From Comamonas sp. KCTC 72670 (lineage in GTDB: Bacteria; Myxococcota; Myxococcia; Myxococcales; Myxococcaceae): a stretch of DNA of 64,000 nucleotides. Positions within the stretch are counted from its first letter, which is position 1; every line of letters starts with the position of its first letter. This document shows, piece after piece, positions 25,159-33,523 of this stretch. The notes below the pieces were generated by a model. It saw only the letters and a list, made by a program, of their open reading frames with translations. It did not search any database and was not told where the DNA came from. Location: the NCBI GenBank assembly GCA_014656495.1, contig BNCN01000011.1, positions 248,001 through 312,000 on the forward strand, written 5' to 3'. The position numbers and the translations under genes are program-made.

Positions 25159-26751
25159 ATGTTCGCCGCCTCCCTGCTGCTCGCCGGGCTCACGCTCGCC
25201 AGCACGCCCAGCAGCGCCCCGGCCGCACCGCCCCCGCCCGCGCACGTGCGGGACGTCTTCGCCCTGGACGACGAGGCCTTCCTCGCCCAGGCCCAGGCCG
25301 ACCTGGCCCTGCTGGAGCGCAACACGCGGGGCCTGAGGGGCCTGCAGGACGCCGCGAAGCAGTCGCGCGACGTGTACCTCCAGAAGCAGAGCGTCCCGTA
25401 CACGCCGGACCAGAAGCAGCTGCTGCTCAGCACCTGGGCGTCCTTCTTCGACTACTTCGTCGCCACCGAGGTCATCCGCCAGCGCTACTGGGACTTCGTC
25501 AAGGTGCCCGCCCACTCGCAGCCGAAGAAGCACGCCTGGGGTTTCCTCCTCACCCACGGCGCGCTCACCACGGAGCTGGCCCATGGCCTCACCTACGCGG
25601 ACCTCACCGTGGGGCGCAAACAACTGGAGGTGCTGCTGGACGAGCCCTCACCCGAGTACGGCCTCCCCCCGCGCGCCTTCACCCGGTTCAAGGACAAGGC
25701 CATCCACGTGTCCACCAGCACGCAGCTGCTCAGCGGGGACGGCTACAAGGAGCAGCTCCGCCCGCTGCTGGTGAAGGCCGGGGCGATGGAGGCCCCGCGC
25801 GTGCCCTGGGTCCTCCAGGAGATGAAGCACAACAGCAAGGTCGCCAAGGGACTGCTGACCCAGCGGGGCGCCAAGCTCTTCGCCAAGGCCGCCGCGGGAC
25901 GCACCGCCGGCACCGCGCAGCGCGCCTTCTTCCCGGTGCAGCGCGCGGTGGCCGAATGGATGGGCGACACCCGCGTGCGCCGCGTGGGCCAGCCGCTCAT
26001 CTCCCGCGAGCAGGCGCTGTCGCTGCTGGAGCGGATGGAGCCCGGCGACATCCTGGTGGCCCGGCAGAACTGGTACCTCTCCAACATCGGCCTGCCGGGC
26101 TTCTGGCCCCACGCGGAGCTGTTCCTCGGCACGCCCGCCCAGCTTCGCGCCTACCTGGACGATGACGCGGAGGTGAAGGCCTGGGTCGCCACGCTCCCGG
26201 ACGCGCCGGCCTCCTTCACGCAGCACCTGGCCCGGGCCTTCCCCGCCAAGTGGGCCGAGTACACGGGGCAAGACGCGCACGGCGACCCCATCCGCATCCT
26301 CGAGTCCATCAGCGAGGGCGTGTCCTTCACCGGCCTGGAGCACGGCATGCGGGTGGACTACCTGGGCGTCATGCGCCCGCGCCTGTCCCGCCTGGAGAAG
26401 GCCCGCGCGATTCTGCGCGCCTTCACCTTCCAGGGCCGGCCCTACGACTTCGACTTCGACTTCTTCTCCGACCAGACGCTCGTGTGCACGGAGCTGGTGT
26501 GGAAGTCCTACGCGCCCGCCAGCGACATGACGGGGCTGCGCATCCCCCTGGTCAGCGTGGCCGGGCGGCGCACCCTCCCCGCCAACGAGCTGGTCCGCCT
26601 CTTCGACGCGGAGTTCGGCCGGGAGGACCGGCAGCTCGACTTCGTGGCCTTCCTGGACGGCCGGGAGGCGGAAGGCGACGCGAAGGAGGCGGACGCGGAC
26701 GCATTCCGTTACAGCTACCGCCGTGCCAAGTGGGACATCGCCCAGGAGTAG
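25159..26751 (+). CDS. Exported YiiX/YaeF-like permuted NlpC/P60 (papain-fold) hydrolase with large N-terminal domain
   Basis: 530 residues from the ATG at 25159 (GGAG at 25143 upstream). A signal peptide, FAASLLLAGLTLASTPSSAPA, is followed by about 270 residues of mostly helical sequence with no recognised domain. The C-terminal part has the circularly permuted papain signature: GDILVARQNWYL, then WPHAELFLG (catalytic His) and VCTELVWKSYAP (catalytic Cys). YiiX-type enzymes are usually near 200 residues, so this protein carries a large extra domain. Activity as an amidase or acyltransferase is inference. The next gene starts 7 bp after its stop. Confidence 0.75.
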   Translation: MFAASLLLAGLTLASTPSSAPAAPPPPAHVRDVFALDDEAFLAQAQADLALLERNTRGLRGLQDAAKQSRDVYLQKQSVPYTPDQKQLLLSTWASFFDYFVATEVIRQRYWDFVKVPAHSQPKKHAWGFLLTHGALTTELAHGLTYADLTVGRKQLEVLLDEPSPEYGLPPRAFTRFKDKAIHVSTSTQLLSGDGYKEQLRPLLVKAGAMEAPRVPWVLQEMKHNSKVAKGLLTQRGAKLFAKAAAGRTAGTAQRAFFPVQRAVAEWMGDTRVRRVGQPLISREQALSLLERMEPGDILVARQNWYLSNIGLPGFWPHAELFLGTPAQLRAYLDDDAEVKAWVATLPDAPASFTQHLARAFPAKWAEYTGQDAHGDPIRILESISEGVSFTGLEHGMRVDYLGVMRPRLSRLEKARAILRAFTFQGRPYDFDFDFFSDQTLVCTELVWKSYAPASDMTGLRIPLVSVAGRRTLPANELVRLFDAEFGREDRQLDFVAFLDGREAEGDAKEADADAFRYSYRRAKWDIAQE

Positions 26752-26758
26752 ACACACC

Positions 26759-27034
26759 ATGACGGAGCAGATGGCCGAAGAGATGCTGCAGTTGTCCGCC
26801 CAGCTCTTCGAGAAGATGATTTCCCAGCAGCAGGCCAAGGTGCTGCGGCTGGCCCGCGAGGCCGTGCCCAACATCTCCCCGGAAGAAGTGCGCAATTCCC
26901 ACGACTTCCCGCAACTGAAGGAACATCCTACATTCGAGTTCGAGGATGGAATCCTGTCGGGGCTGATTGCGGCCCAGGTTGCCCTCCGGGCGGAAATCAA
27001 GGGACGGCTGCCATTTGAACCTCCTTCATTCTGA
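26759..27034 (+). CDS. Small conserved protein of unknown function
   Basis: 91 residues from the ATG at 26759, 7 bp after the YiiX-like stop, so co-transcription is very likely. It is acidic and helical with MTEQMAEEMLQLSAQLFEKM at the N-terminus and PQLKEHPTFEFEDGILSGLI in the middle; it ends LPFEPPSF. The first 45 residues could form a coiled-coil or helical pair. There is no signal or membrane segment. I do not recognise the family. Confidence 0.65.
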   Translation: MTEQMAEEMLQLSAQLFEKMISQQQAKVLRLAREAVPNISPEEVRNSHDFPQLKEHPTFEFEDGILSGLIAAQVALRAEIKGRLPFEPPSF

Positions 27035-27088
27035 CGCTCGGCTGCCTGCCTTTGCCGTCCGGGCCATCGTGGGTTACTGGTTCCCGCC

Positions 27089-27943
27089 GTGAGCATTCCC
27101 TCTGGATTCAGCCCGCCGCTGGCTCGGGAGCGTCTGGTGTCGGCGCTGGCGGCGGAGCCCCCTCGGCTGGACCTGGCGGCCCTGGCCATCGCCACCCTGG
27201 CCCAGCCCTTGTTGGACGCCCCGGGGTGTCTGCACATGCTGGACGTGCTCGCATGCCGGGTGCAGGTGGAGGCGGAGCGGCTGAGCGAGAAGGGAGAGGT
27301 CCTCGCCTCGCTGCGGGCCCTGCGCCACGTGCTGGCGGACATCGAGGGCTTCCGCGGCAACGAGGACGACTACCACTCGCCGGAGAACAGCTTCCTGGAC
27401 CAGGTGCTGGAGCGGAAGCTGGGGCTGCCGATTACCCTCTCCGTCGTCTACCTGGAGGTGGCGCGGCGCGCCGGCATCTCCCTGTACGGCGTCCCCTTCC
27501 CCGGCCACTTCCTGGTCGCGCACGACGCGGGGGACCACAAGCTGGTCATGGACCCGTTCCACCACGGGGACATCCTCACGGAGCACGGCTGCGCGGAGCT
27601 GCTCAAGCGCGTGGCGCCGCAGCTCAAGTTCGACCGCAGCATGCTGGCCCCCGCGCCGGTGGAGCTGATTGCGTACCGGATGCTGTCCAACCTGCGGCGC
27701 GTGTACCTGGGCCGCGAGGACTGCGAGCGCGGCCTGGCGGTGGTGGACATGCTGCTGCTCCTGGCGCCAGACCACCCGGGCGAGCTGCGCACCCGCGCGG
27801 CGCTGCTGAGCAGCCTGGGCGCGTACCGCGCGGCGCTGAAGGACGTGGAGCGCTGCCTGGCGCTGTCGCCCGATGCGCCCGACCGGGACCGGTTGGAGAT
27901 GACGGCTCGCGAGCTGCGGGAGCGCGCGGCGTTGCTGAACTGA
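27089..27943 (+). CDS. SirB1-like transglutaminase-core protein with TPR tail
   Basis: 284 residues from the GTG at 27089. The signature GNEDDYHSPENSFLDQVLER, then LGLPITLSVVYLEVARRAGI, VPFPGHFLVAHDAG and MDPFHHGDIL, is the SirB1/YchA (Transglut_core2) family. The usual catalytic Cys is replaced by Ser in LPITLSVVY, and the His is in GHFL. So it may be non-enzymatic, as in many SirB1-like proteins. Residues about 190-280 form TPR-like helices (ELRTRAALLSSLGAYRAAL). Function is not settled in any organism. It is followed by the Nudix gene 40 bp on. Confidence 0.78.
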   Translation: MSIPSGFSPPLARERLVSALAAEPPRLDLAALAIATLAQPLLDAPGCLHMLDVLACRVQVEAERLSEKGEVLASLRALRHVLADIEGFRGNEDDYHSPENSFLDQVLERKLGLPITLSVVYLEVARRAGISLYGVPFPGHFLVAHDAGDHKLVMDPFHHGDILTEHGCAELLKRVAPQLKFDRSMLAPAPVELIAYRMLSNLRRVYLGREDCERGLAVVDMLLLLAPDHPGELRTRAALLSSLGAYRAALKDVERCLALSPDAPDRDRLEMTARELRERAALLN

Positions 27944-27983
27944 AAACCACCGGGCCCGGACGCGGCCTGGGGAGGACGCTCGC

Positions 27984-28547
27984 ATGTCCCACGAGGTGAA
28001 GCCCTGGCGCAGGCTGCGCCGCGGCCTGGAACACGACTACACCGTCGCTCGCGTGCGCGAGGACTGGTGGGAGGACCCGCGCACGAACCAGGAGCACCCT
28101 CGCGTGCGCGTGGACTGCGCGGACTGGGTGACGGTCATCGCGGTGACGCCGGACGCGCAGCTCGTGCTGGTGCGGCAGTTCCGCTTCGGCATCGAGCGGA
28201 GCACGCTGGAGGTTCCTGGCGGCCTCGTGGACCCGGGCGAGTCCCCCGAGGCCGCCGCGGCGCGCGAGCTGGAGGAAGAGACGGGCTACGTGCCGGGCCG
28301 GCTGGTGTCCCTGGGGCAGGTGCATCCCAACCCCGCGTTCCAGGGCAACGTGAGCCACAGCTTCGTCGCGCTGGACTGCGTGAAGCGGCACGAGGGCCGA
28401 CAGGACGCGGGCGAGGACATCGCGGTGGAGCTGCACCCGCGCGCGGACCTGCCCCGGCTCATCCTGGAGGGCCACATCTCGCATTCGGTGGTGGTGACGG
28501 CCTTCTTCCTGGAGCGGCTGCGCGCGGAGTCCCAGGGGACGCCGTAG
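27984..28547 (+). CDS. Nudix hydrolase (ADP-ribose pyrophosphatase-like)
   Basis: 187 residues. The Nudix box is complete: GGLVDPGESPEAAAARELEE followed by ETGY (G-x5-E-x7-RE-U-x-E-E-x-G-U). The preceding strand, VLVRQFRFGIERSTLEVPGG, and the overall length match the ADP-sugar pyrophosphatase branch. The substrate is likely ADP-ribose or a related nucleoside diphosphate sugar, by inference. GGGGAGGAC before the ATG at 27984 is a good ribosome-binding site. The gene is convergent with the Cys-rich lipoprotein. Confidence 0.86.
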   Translation: MSHEVKPWRRLRRGLEHDYTVARVREDWWEDPRTNQEHPRVRVDCADWVTVIAVTPDAQLVLVRQFRFGIERSTLEVPGGLVDPGESPEAAAARELEEETGYVPGRLVSLGQVHPNPAFQGNVSHSFVALDCVKRHEGRQDAGEDIAVELHPRADLPRLILEGHISHSVVVTAFFLERLRAESQGTP

Positions 28548-28557
28548 ACGCACGCCG

Positions 28558-28809
28558 CTAATGGAACGAACAGCCGCAGCCGCAGCTGTCGAAGAAGGGG
28601 GACTCGCCCCGGGCGCAGACGAAGAAGACGGCCTGGCAATCCTGCTTGTCCCTGGACACGAACCTGCGGCGTGACGCCTGTGCGTCGCACTTCGCCCGGT
28701 CCGCCACCGGCTGCGACACCTCGGCCGCCTCCCCTTCGTCGGAGAGCGAACCGCAGCCCGCGGCCAACAGGGCCGGGAACAGCGCCAGGACGCCCTTCAG
28801 TTGGAACAC
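28558..28809 (-). CDS. Small cysteine-containing lipoprotein
   Basis: 83 residues. LKGVLALFPALLAAGC is a signal with lipobox cysteine near residue 19. The mature part is short and carries seven further cysteines if the lipobox Cys is excluded (AKCDAQ, KQDCQAVFFVCARG, SCGCGCSF), a count suited to disulphides or metal binding. I do not recognise a family. The upstream 220 bp (28810-29029) between this gene and moaC holds no gene I can support. Confidence 0.6.
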   Translation of the reverse strand: MFQLKGVLALFPALLAAGCGSLSDEGEAAEVSQPVADRAKCDAQASRRRFVSRDKQDCQAVFFVCARGESPFFDSCGCGCSFH

Positions 28810-29029
28810 CCGTCACCTCTCGAACCCGCGCGCGGCCCTCCCTCCGCACACGTGCTGAAATGCAACCTGGGGAGCGTCCCGGGAAACCGGGAGTCCCCCG
28901 GGCAACGATGATGCGCGGCGCGTGGACCGCGCCACATTTCAGGCGTGCAGGGACGGACACACGGCGCCGCGATTCGCGACGGGTGTCGGCCAGCACACGG
29001 AGGCCTCGGCGCGTGGGGAGGGTCCGACG

Positions 29030-29521
29030 TCAGCGGGGCTTCTTCGCCCGTGGGCGGCGGCGCGGCGCGGCCTTCGGCGCCGGCGCGGCCTCCCGCTCCC
29101 AGGTCCCGGAGCGTCCACCCGACTTGTGCTCCAACCGCACCGCGTCCAGCACCATGCCGCGGTCCACGCTCTTGCACATGTCGTAGACCGTGAGCGCCGC
29201 GGCGCAGGCCGCGGTGAGCGCCTCCATCTCCACGCCCGTGCGGTCCACCGTCTTCACCTGCACCCGGACGCGGAGCCCCTCCTCCTCCGGCACCAGCGTC
29301 ACCTCCACGCCCGCGAGCGCGATGGGATGGCACAGCGGAATGAAGTCCGGCGTGCGCTTGGCGGCCATGATGCCGGCAAGCCTCGCCGCAGCGAGCACGT
29401 CCCCCTTCTCCACCCTCCCCGCGAGGATTCGCTCGCGCGTGGCGGGGAGCATCCGCAGCAGCGCGGTGGCCACCGCCACGCGGTCCGTCTTCGGCTTCTC
29501 ACCGACGTCGATCATCTTCAT
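29030..29521 (-). CDS. moaC: Cyclic pyranopterin monophosphate synthase MoaC
   Basis: 163 residues. MIDVGEKPKTDR opens the MoaC fold, and AAKRTPDFIPLCHPIALAGV carries the conserved K-x5-IPLCHP motif with the active-site His. EMEALTAACAAALTVYDMCK is the second family block. MoaC converts the 8-oxo-GTP product of MoaA into cPMP, the first step of molybdenum cofactor synthesis. After the family core the protein ends in a basic Ala/Pro/Lys tail (APKAAPRRRPRAKKPR). No other moa gene is close. Its start overlaps the stop of the PLP enzyme by 4 bp. Confidence 0.93.
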   Translation of the reverse strand: MKMIDVGEKPKTDRVAVATALLRMLPATRERILAGRVEKGDVLAAARLAGIMAAKRTPDFIPLCHPIALAGVEVTLVPEEEGLRVRVQVKTVDRTGVEMEALTAACAAALTVYDMCKSVDRGMVLDAVRLEHKSGGRSGTWEREAAPAPKAAPRRRPRAKKPR

Positions 29522-30702
29522 CGGCGCATCCCTTCGGCCACCGCGGCGAGCAGGTCATCCGCGACGTCGTCCGGGTCCTCCAACCCCACGGACACGCGGA
29601 TGAGGTTCTCCTGGATGCCCGCCGCCGCGCGCTCCTCCGGCGTGAAGCGGCGCGCGCTGGCGCTGGCCGCGTGCATCACCAGCGTGCACACATCGCCCAG
29701 CGAAGGGCCGGGCCGGCCCACCTTCAGCGCCTCCAGGAAGCGCAGGCTCTCCGGCCGCCCCGCGCCCTGGATTTCGAACGCCACCATGGGCCCGCCGCCG
29801 AGCAGCAGCTCGCCCGCCGTGGCGTGGTCCGGATGCGAGGTCAGCCCTGGGTAGATGACCCGCTCCAGCAGCGGAGACGCCGCCAGCCGCCGAGCCACGT
29901 GCGCCGCGTGCTCGACATGCGCCTTCATGCGCACCGGCAACGTGCGCAGCCCGCGCAGCGTCAGCCATGCCTCGAAGGGCCCCAGCACGTCCCCCGCGAG
30001 CACCCGCCCGGCGCGCAGCGGCGCCATGCGCTCCCGCGAGCCGCTCACCGTGCCGCCCAGCGCGTCGCTGTGCCCGTTGAGCCACTTGCTCGTGGACTGC
30101 ACCGCGTAGTCCGCGCCCAGCGCCAGCGCCTGCTGCCCCACCGGCGACGGGAAGGTGCCATCCACCACGAACGTCGCGCCCACGTCGCGGCACGCCTGCG
30201 CCAGCACGCGCAGGTCCGGCACGCGCAGCAGCGGATTGGAGATGCTCTCCGCCAGCACCATGCGCGGCTTCAGCTCGCGGATGCGCCCGGCCACGGCGGG
30301 GTCCGTCATCAGGAACGCGTGCAGCTCCACGCCCAGCGTGGCGCACAGGTTCTTGTACAGCGCGCGCGTGACGCCGTAGCCGTCGGCCGGCATCACCAGC
30401 GCGTCGCCCGCGCGGAACCCCTGGGCCTCGAAGACGGCGCGCAGCGCGGCCATGCCACTGGCGTACGCCACACACGCCTCCGCGCCCTCCAGCGCGGCCA
30501 CCGCCTCCTCCAGCAGCGTCGTGTTGGGCGCGCTGATGCGGGCGTAGGCGTAGTCCTTCCCATCCAGCGCCGCGTCCAGGTCCTCGCTGCTGTCGAACCA
30601 GTTCACCGCCGCCGGGTAGATGGGCGGCGACACCGGCACCGCCTTGCTTCCGGCCAGCCGTGTCCCGGCGTGCACCGCCACTGTCTTCTGCTTCGAGCTC
30701 AT
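29518..30702 (-). CDS. PLP-dependent trans-sulfuration enzyme (cystathionine gamma-synthase/lyase family)
   Basis: 394 residues. KTVAVHAGTRLAGSKAVPVS is the usual N-terminus of the Cys/Met metabolism PLP family. YAYARISAPNTTLLEEAVAA and the glycine-rich YASGMAALRAV bind the cofactor phosphate. FVVDGTFPSPVGQQ holds the cofactor-nitrogen Asp, and VQSTSKWLNGHSDALGG carries the PLP lysine. The C-terminal block has ENLIRVSVGLEDPDD, as in the family. It could make cystathionine, cleave it, or form homocysteine; residues seen do not settle which. Coupled to moaC by a 4-bp overlap. Confidence 0.87.
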   Translation of the reverse strand: MSSKQKTVAVHAGTRLAGSKAVPVSPPIYPAAVNWFDSSEDLDAALDGKDYAYARISAPNTTLLEEAVAALEGAEACVAYASGMAALRAVFEAQGFRAGDALVMPADGYGVTRALYKNLCATLGVELHAFLMTDPAVAGRIRELKPRMVLAESISNPLLRVPDLRVLAQACRDVGATFVVDGTFPSPVGQQALALGADYAVQSTSKWLNGHSDALGGTVSGSRERMAPLRAGRVLAGDVLGPFEAWLTLRGLRTLPVRMKAHVEHAAHVARRLAASPLLERVIYPGLTSHPDHATAGELLLGGGPMVAFEIQGAGRPESLRFLEALKVGRPGPSLGDVCTLVMHAASASARRFTPEERAAAGIQENLIRVSVGLEDPDDVADDLLAAVAEGMRR

Positions 30703-30733
30703 GGGCCTGGATGGGTCCTTCGCGGGAATGGAA

Positions 30734-30762
30734 AGGCCGGCCCTCGAACGAAGGGCCGGCCT
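30734..30762 (-). terminator. Rho-independent terminator of trxB
   Basis: Perfect 11-bp stem AGGCCGGCCCT (30734-30744) with AGGGCCGGCCT (30752-30762), loop of 7. Read on the minus strand it is followed by TTTCCATTCCC, so it ends trxB transcription before the PLP-enzyme gene. Confidence 0.75.
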
Positions 30763-30796
30763 GGGATGCTCGCGGATTGTCGCGCGAGCGGAAGGG

Positions 30797-31759
30797 CTAC
30801 TCGCCGTGCTCGATGAGCCAGCGCTCCGCGTCGATGGCGGCCATGCAGCCCGTGCCCGCCGCGGTGATGGCTTGGCGGTAGTAGTGGTCCTGCACGTCGC
30901 CGCAGGCGAACACGCCCTCGATGTTCGTGCGGGTGGAGCCCGGCACCGTCTTCAGGTAGCCGCCCTGGTGCGTCTCCAGCACGCCCTGGAACAGCTCCGT
31001 GTTGGGCGTGTGGCCAATGGCCACGAACAGGCCCGTCGCCTTGATGAGCTGGCTGTCGCCCGTCTTCAGGTTGCGCACCACCGCGCCATTCATGCCCTTG
31101 CCGTCGCCGACGACCTCCTCCACCGCGGAGTCCCACATGAAGGAGATCTTCGGGTTCTGCTTGGCGCGCTCCTGCATCACCTTGGACGCGCGCAGCGTGT
31201 CGCGGCGGTGGATGAGGGTGACGTGGTTGACGATCTTCGCCAGGTACGTCGCCTCCTCCATGGCCGTGTCACCGCCGCCCACCACCAGCACGTCCTGCTT
31301 CTTGAAGAAGGCACCGTCGCAGGTGGCGCACGCGGAGACGCCGCGGTTCTTGTAAGCGTCCTCGCCCTTCACGCCCAGCCACTTGGCCGTCGCGCCGGTG
31401 GAGATGATGACCGTCTCCGAACGGTAGCTGACGCTCTCCCCCTGGATGAGGAAGGGGCGCTGGGAGAAGTCCACCTTCACCACGTTCTCCATGTGGAGGG
31501 TGGTGCCGAACCGCTCCGCCTGCTTCTGGAAGCGCTCCATGAGCTCCGGGCCGGTGATGGCCTCCGGGAAGCCGGGGTAGTTCTCCACGTCGGTCGTCAC
31601 CATGAGCTGCCCGCCCGGGACGCGCTGCGGGTGCTCCAGCGTGGGGCCGCCCGCGAACACCACCGGCTGCAGGTTGGCGCGCGCGGCGTAGATGGCCGCG
31701 GTGTAGCCCGCGGGCCCCGAGCCGATAATGGTCACCTTGTTGATCTTCTCCTCCGCCAC
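30797..31759 (-). CDS. trxB: Thioredoxin reductase
   Basis: 320 residues from a GTG at 31759, chosen because GGGAGGAG lies 4-5 nt upstream and the family begins here (INKVTIIGSGPAGYTAAIYA). The frame is open to 32122, but that part is a shadow of the divergent gene. SACATCDGAFF has the redox CxxC, VLVVGGGDTAMEEATYLAKI is the NADPH Rossmann loop, and GVFACGDVQDHYYRQAITAA is the FAD-binding end. It reduces thioredoxin with NADPH. It is divergent from the cNMP-binding protein with 72 bp between the starts. Confidence 0.95.
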   Translation of the reverse strand: MAEEKINKVTIIGSGPAGYTAAIYAARANLQPVVFAGGPTLEHPQRVPGGQLMVTTDVENYPGFPEAITGPELMERFQKQAERFGTTLHMENVVKVDFSQRPFLIQGESVSYRSETVIISTGATAKWLGVKGEDAYKNRGVSACATCDGAFFKKQDVLVVGGGDTAMEEATYLAKIVNHVTLIHRRDTLRASKVMQERAKQNPKISFMWDSAVEEVVGDGKGMNGAVVRNLKTGDSQLIKATGLFVAIGHTPNTELFQGVLETHQGGYLKTVPGSTRTNIEGVFACGDVQDHYYRQAITAAGTGCMAAIDAERWLIEHGE

Positions 31760-31831
31760 GACTCCTCCCAAATCTCGTTGATGGCCCCAAGGTACCAGAG
31801 CGCCTCGGGCGCGTGATACGAAGCTGGCCTC

Positions 31832-32290
31832 ATGGATGCCGCCGTCCTCAAGAAGGTTGCGCTGTTCGAGGGTTTGACCCAGGGACAGCTCGCCAAGGTC
31901 GCGCAGGTTGGCCACTTCCGGGCCTTCCCGGCGGGCGCCTTTCTCTTCCGTGAGGGGGAGACCGGCCAGGAGATGTTCGTAATCGCCGAGGGCAAGGTCC
32001 GCATCTCCAAGTCCGTGCCCGGCATCGGCGAGGAGGCGCTCGCCATCCTGGAGCCCGGCCAGTATTTCGGCGAGATGGCGGTTATCGAGGACTCCCCCCG
32101 CTCGGCGGACGCTATCGCCCATGTGAGCTGCTCCGTCTGGGTCATCGAGCGTTCCCAGTTGGATCAGCTCATGTTCACCGACAAGGACCTGGCGTACGTG
32201 CTGCTCTGGACCTTCGTGCGGACGCTGAGCGAGCGGCTCCGCGAGACGAACGAGAAGATCAAGGGCTTCTTCGCCCTCTCCCGCTTCTGA
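31832..32290 (+). CDS. Cyclic nucleotide-binding domain protein without DNA-binding domain
   Basis: 152 residues. It is one Crp-type cNMP-binding beta-roll: FPAGAFLFREGETGQEMFVI, then the phosphate-binding cassette FGEMAVIEDSPRSADAIA with the essential Glu and Arg (FGE...PRSA). The C-terminal 30 residues are one helix (WTFVRTLSERLRETNEKI), with no winged helix after it. So it is probably a regulatory or partner protein rather than a transcription factor. Ligand could be cAMP, cGMP or another nucleotide; this is inferred. Divergent from trxB. Confidence 0.85.
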   Translation: MDAAVLKKVALFEGLTQGQLAKVAQVGHFRAFPAGAFLFREGETGQEMFVIAEGKVRISKSVPGIGEEALAILEPGQYFGEMAVIEDSPRSADAIAHVSCSVWVIERSQLDQLMFTDKDLAYVLLWTFVRTLSERLRETNEKIKGFFALSRF

Positions 32291-32443
32291 CGCCTCTCAC
32301 CCCCTGAGAAACGGGTGGAGCAGGCCTGACCGTCCGCCATCCGAGCCCGATTCACCGTGTCGGGACGGGTAGGTACGTCACTCCCCAGGTGGCACAAGCA
32401 GGCACACGGGTTGCTTTGTCCCCGCCTCGTGGAGGGCGGCGGG

Positions 32444-33226
32444 ATGGAGCAGGCGGCGGGAGCGGCGTGGGCGGGCGGTGGGTCCGCGAGCGAAGGGTCG
32501 GTGAGGGCGAAAGGGGAAGGAAGCGTGGAGGAGTCGCGAGAGCGCCTCTTCCGGCTGGGGGCGGCGGCACTCACCGACCCGGAGCTGTTGTGCCTGGTGT
32601 GGAACCCCGGGCCGCGGGCGCCCGGGGCCTGGGCGCTCGCGCGGGCGTTGCTGGCGCAGGGCGGCGGGCTCAAGGCCCTGGCGCAGGAAGAGCCTCTCGC
32701 CTTGAGTCAGCGTCCGGGCGTGGGGACGGTCCGCGCCGCCCAGGCGTTGGCGGCGCTGGAGCTGGGGCGCCGCTCGCAACGTGCCCGGGAGCGGCGGCCG
32801 AAGCTGCGCACGCCTCGGGAGATTGCCGGCTACCTGGCGCCGGTGCTGGGGGCGCTGCGGCGGGAGGTGTTCCACGTCCTGTGCTTCAACGCGCGCAACG
32901 TGCTGCTGCACGACGTGCGGGTGGCGGAGGGCACCATGAACGCGTGCCCGGTGGACCCGCGCGAGGTGTTCGCGGCGGCGCTCACGGCGCGCGCCACGGC
33001 CATCGTCCTGGCGCACAACCACCCCTCCGGAGACCCGGAGCCCAGCATCCAGGACGTGGCGCTGACGCGGCACCTCGTGGCGGGCGGCCGGCTGCTCAAC
33101 ATCAAGGTGTTGGACCACGTGGTGACGGGGGACGGCGGCTACGTGTCCATGCTGGAGCGGGGCCTGCTGCCGGACGAGGACAAGGAGACGGGGCGCGCAT
33201 GGAGCGCGAATGGAGGCGGCGGATGA
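32444..33226 (+). CDS. radC: RadC-like JAB-domain protein
   Basis: 260 residues from the ATG at 32444 (GGAGGGCGGCGGG just before it); the frame is open to 32357. An N-terminal helix-hairpin-helix region (LSQRPGVGTVRAAQALAALE) precedes a JAMM/JAB domain with the metal site LAHNHPSGDPEPSIQD (H-x-H-PSG-x2-x4-D). RadC proteins were first linked to DNA repair but their activity remains unclear. The stop overlaps the next gene's start by 4 bp (ATGA). Confidence 0.88.
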   Translation: MEQAAGAAWAGGGSASEGSVRAKGEGSVEESRERLFRLGAAALTDPELLCLVWNPGPRAPGAWALARALLAQGGGLKALAQEEPLALSQRPGVGTVRAAQALAALELGRRSQRARERRPKLRTPREIAGYLAPVLGALRREVFHVLCFNARNVLLHDVRVAEGTMNACPVDPREVFAAALTARATAIVLAHNHPSGDPEPSIQDVALTRHLVAGGRLLNIKVLDHVVTGDGGYVSMLERGLLPDEDKETGRAWSANGGGG

Positions 33227-33477
33227 TGGTGAGCGTGGTGGGGCTGTGGAGCGCGGTGCAGGTGGAGCTGCTCGAGGACACGCGGGCGCAGGTGGTGCGG
33301 CTGGACACCGGACAGGCGTGCACCGTGGAGCGCGCGGCGCTCCCCAAGGGCGCGCGCGAGGGCGACGTGGTGGTGGATGGCCGGCTGGAGCCAGGGCAGA
33401 CGGAGGCGCGGCGGCGGGACGTGGCGCGGCTCCGAGCGCGGCTGGCTGTTCCAGTTCCACCGAACCTCGAGCTGTGA
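33223..33477 (+). CDS. DUF3006-like small protein
   Basis: 84 residues from the ATG at 33223, which overlaps the radC stop (ATGA) and has GGAGGCGG 4-5 nt before it. An upstream ATG at 33199 is in frame but lacks a better site. GLWSAVQVELLEDTRAQVVR and ACTVERAALPKGAREGDVVV match the DUF3006 pattern. It is a single small beta-rich domain of about 60 residues with an Arg/Ala-rich tail. Function unknown. Followed by recQ 46 bp later, so radC, this gene and recQ form one likely transcript. Confidence 0.72.
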   Translation: MMVSVVGLWSAVQVELLEDTRAQVVRLDTGQACTVERAALPKGAREGDVVVDGRLEPGQTEARRRDVARLRARLAVPVPPNLEL

Positions 33478-33523
33478 GTGGAGGCCGCGCGGCGGCCTCG
33501 TTTCCGTTGACGGCTGGACCAGG

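Noticed and set aside
31760-32122. A 120-residue N-terminal extension of TrxB
   Set aside because: It overlaps the cNMP-binding gene in antisense; the GTG at 31759 has a good ribosome-binding site and fits the family start.
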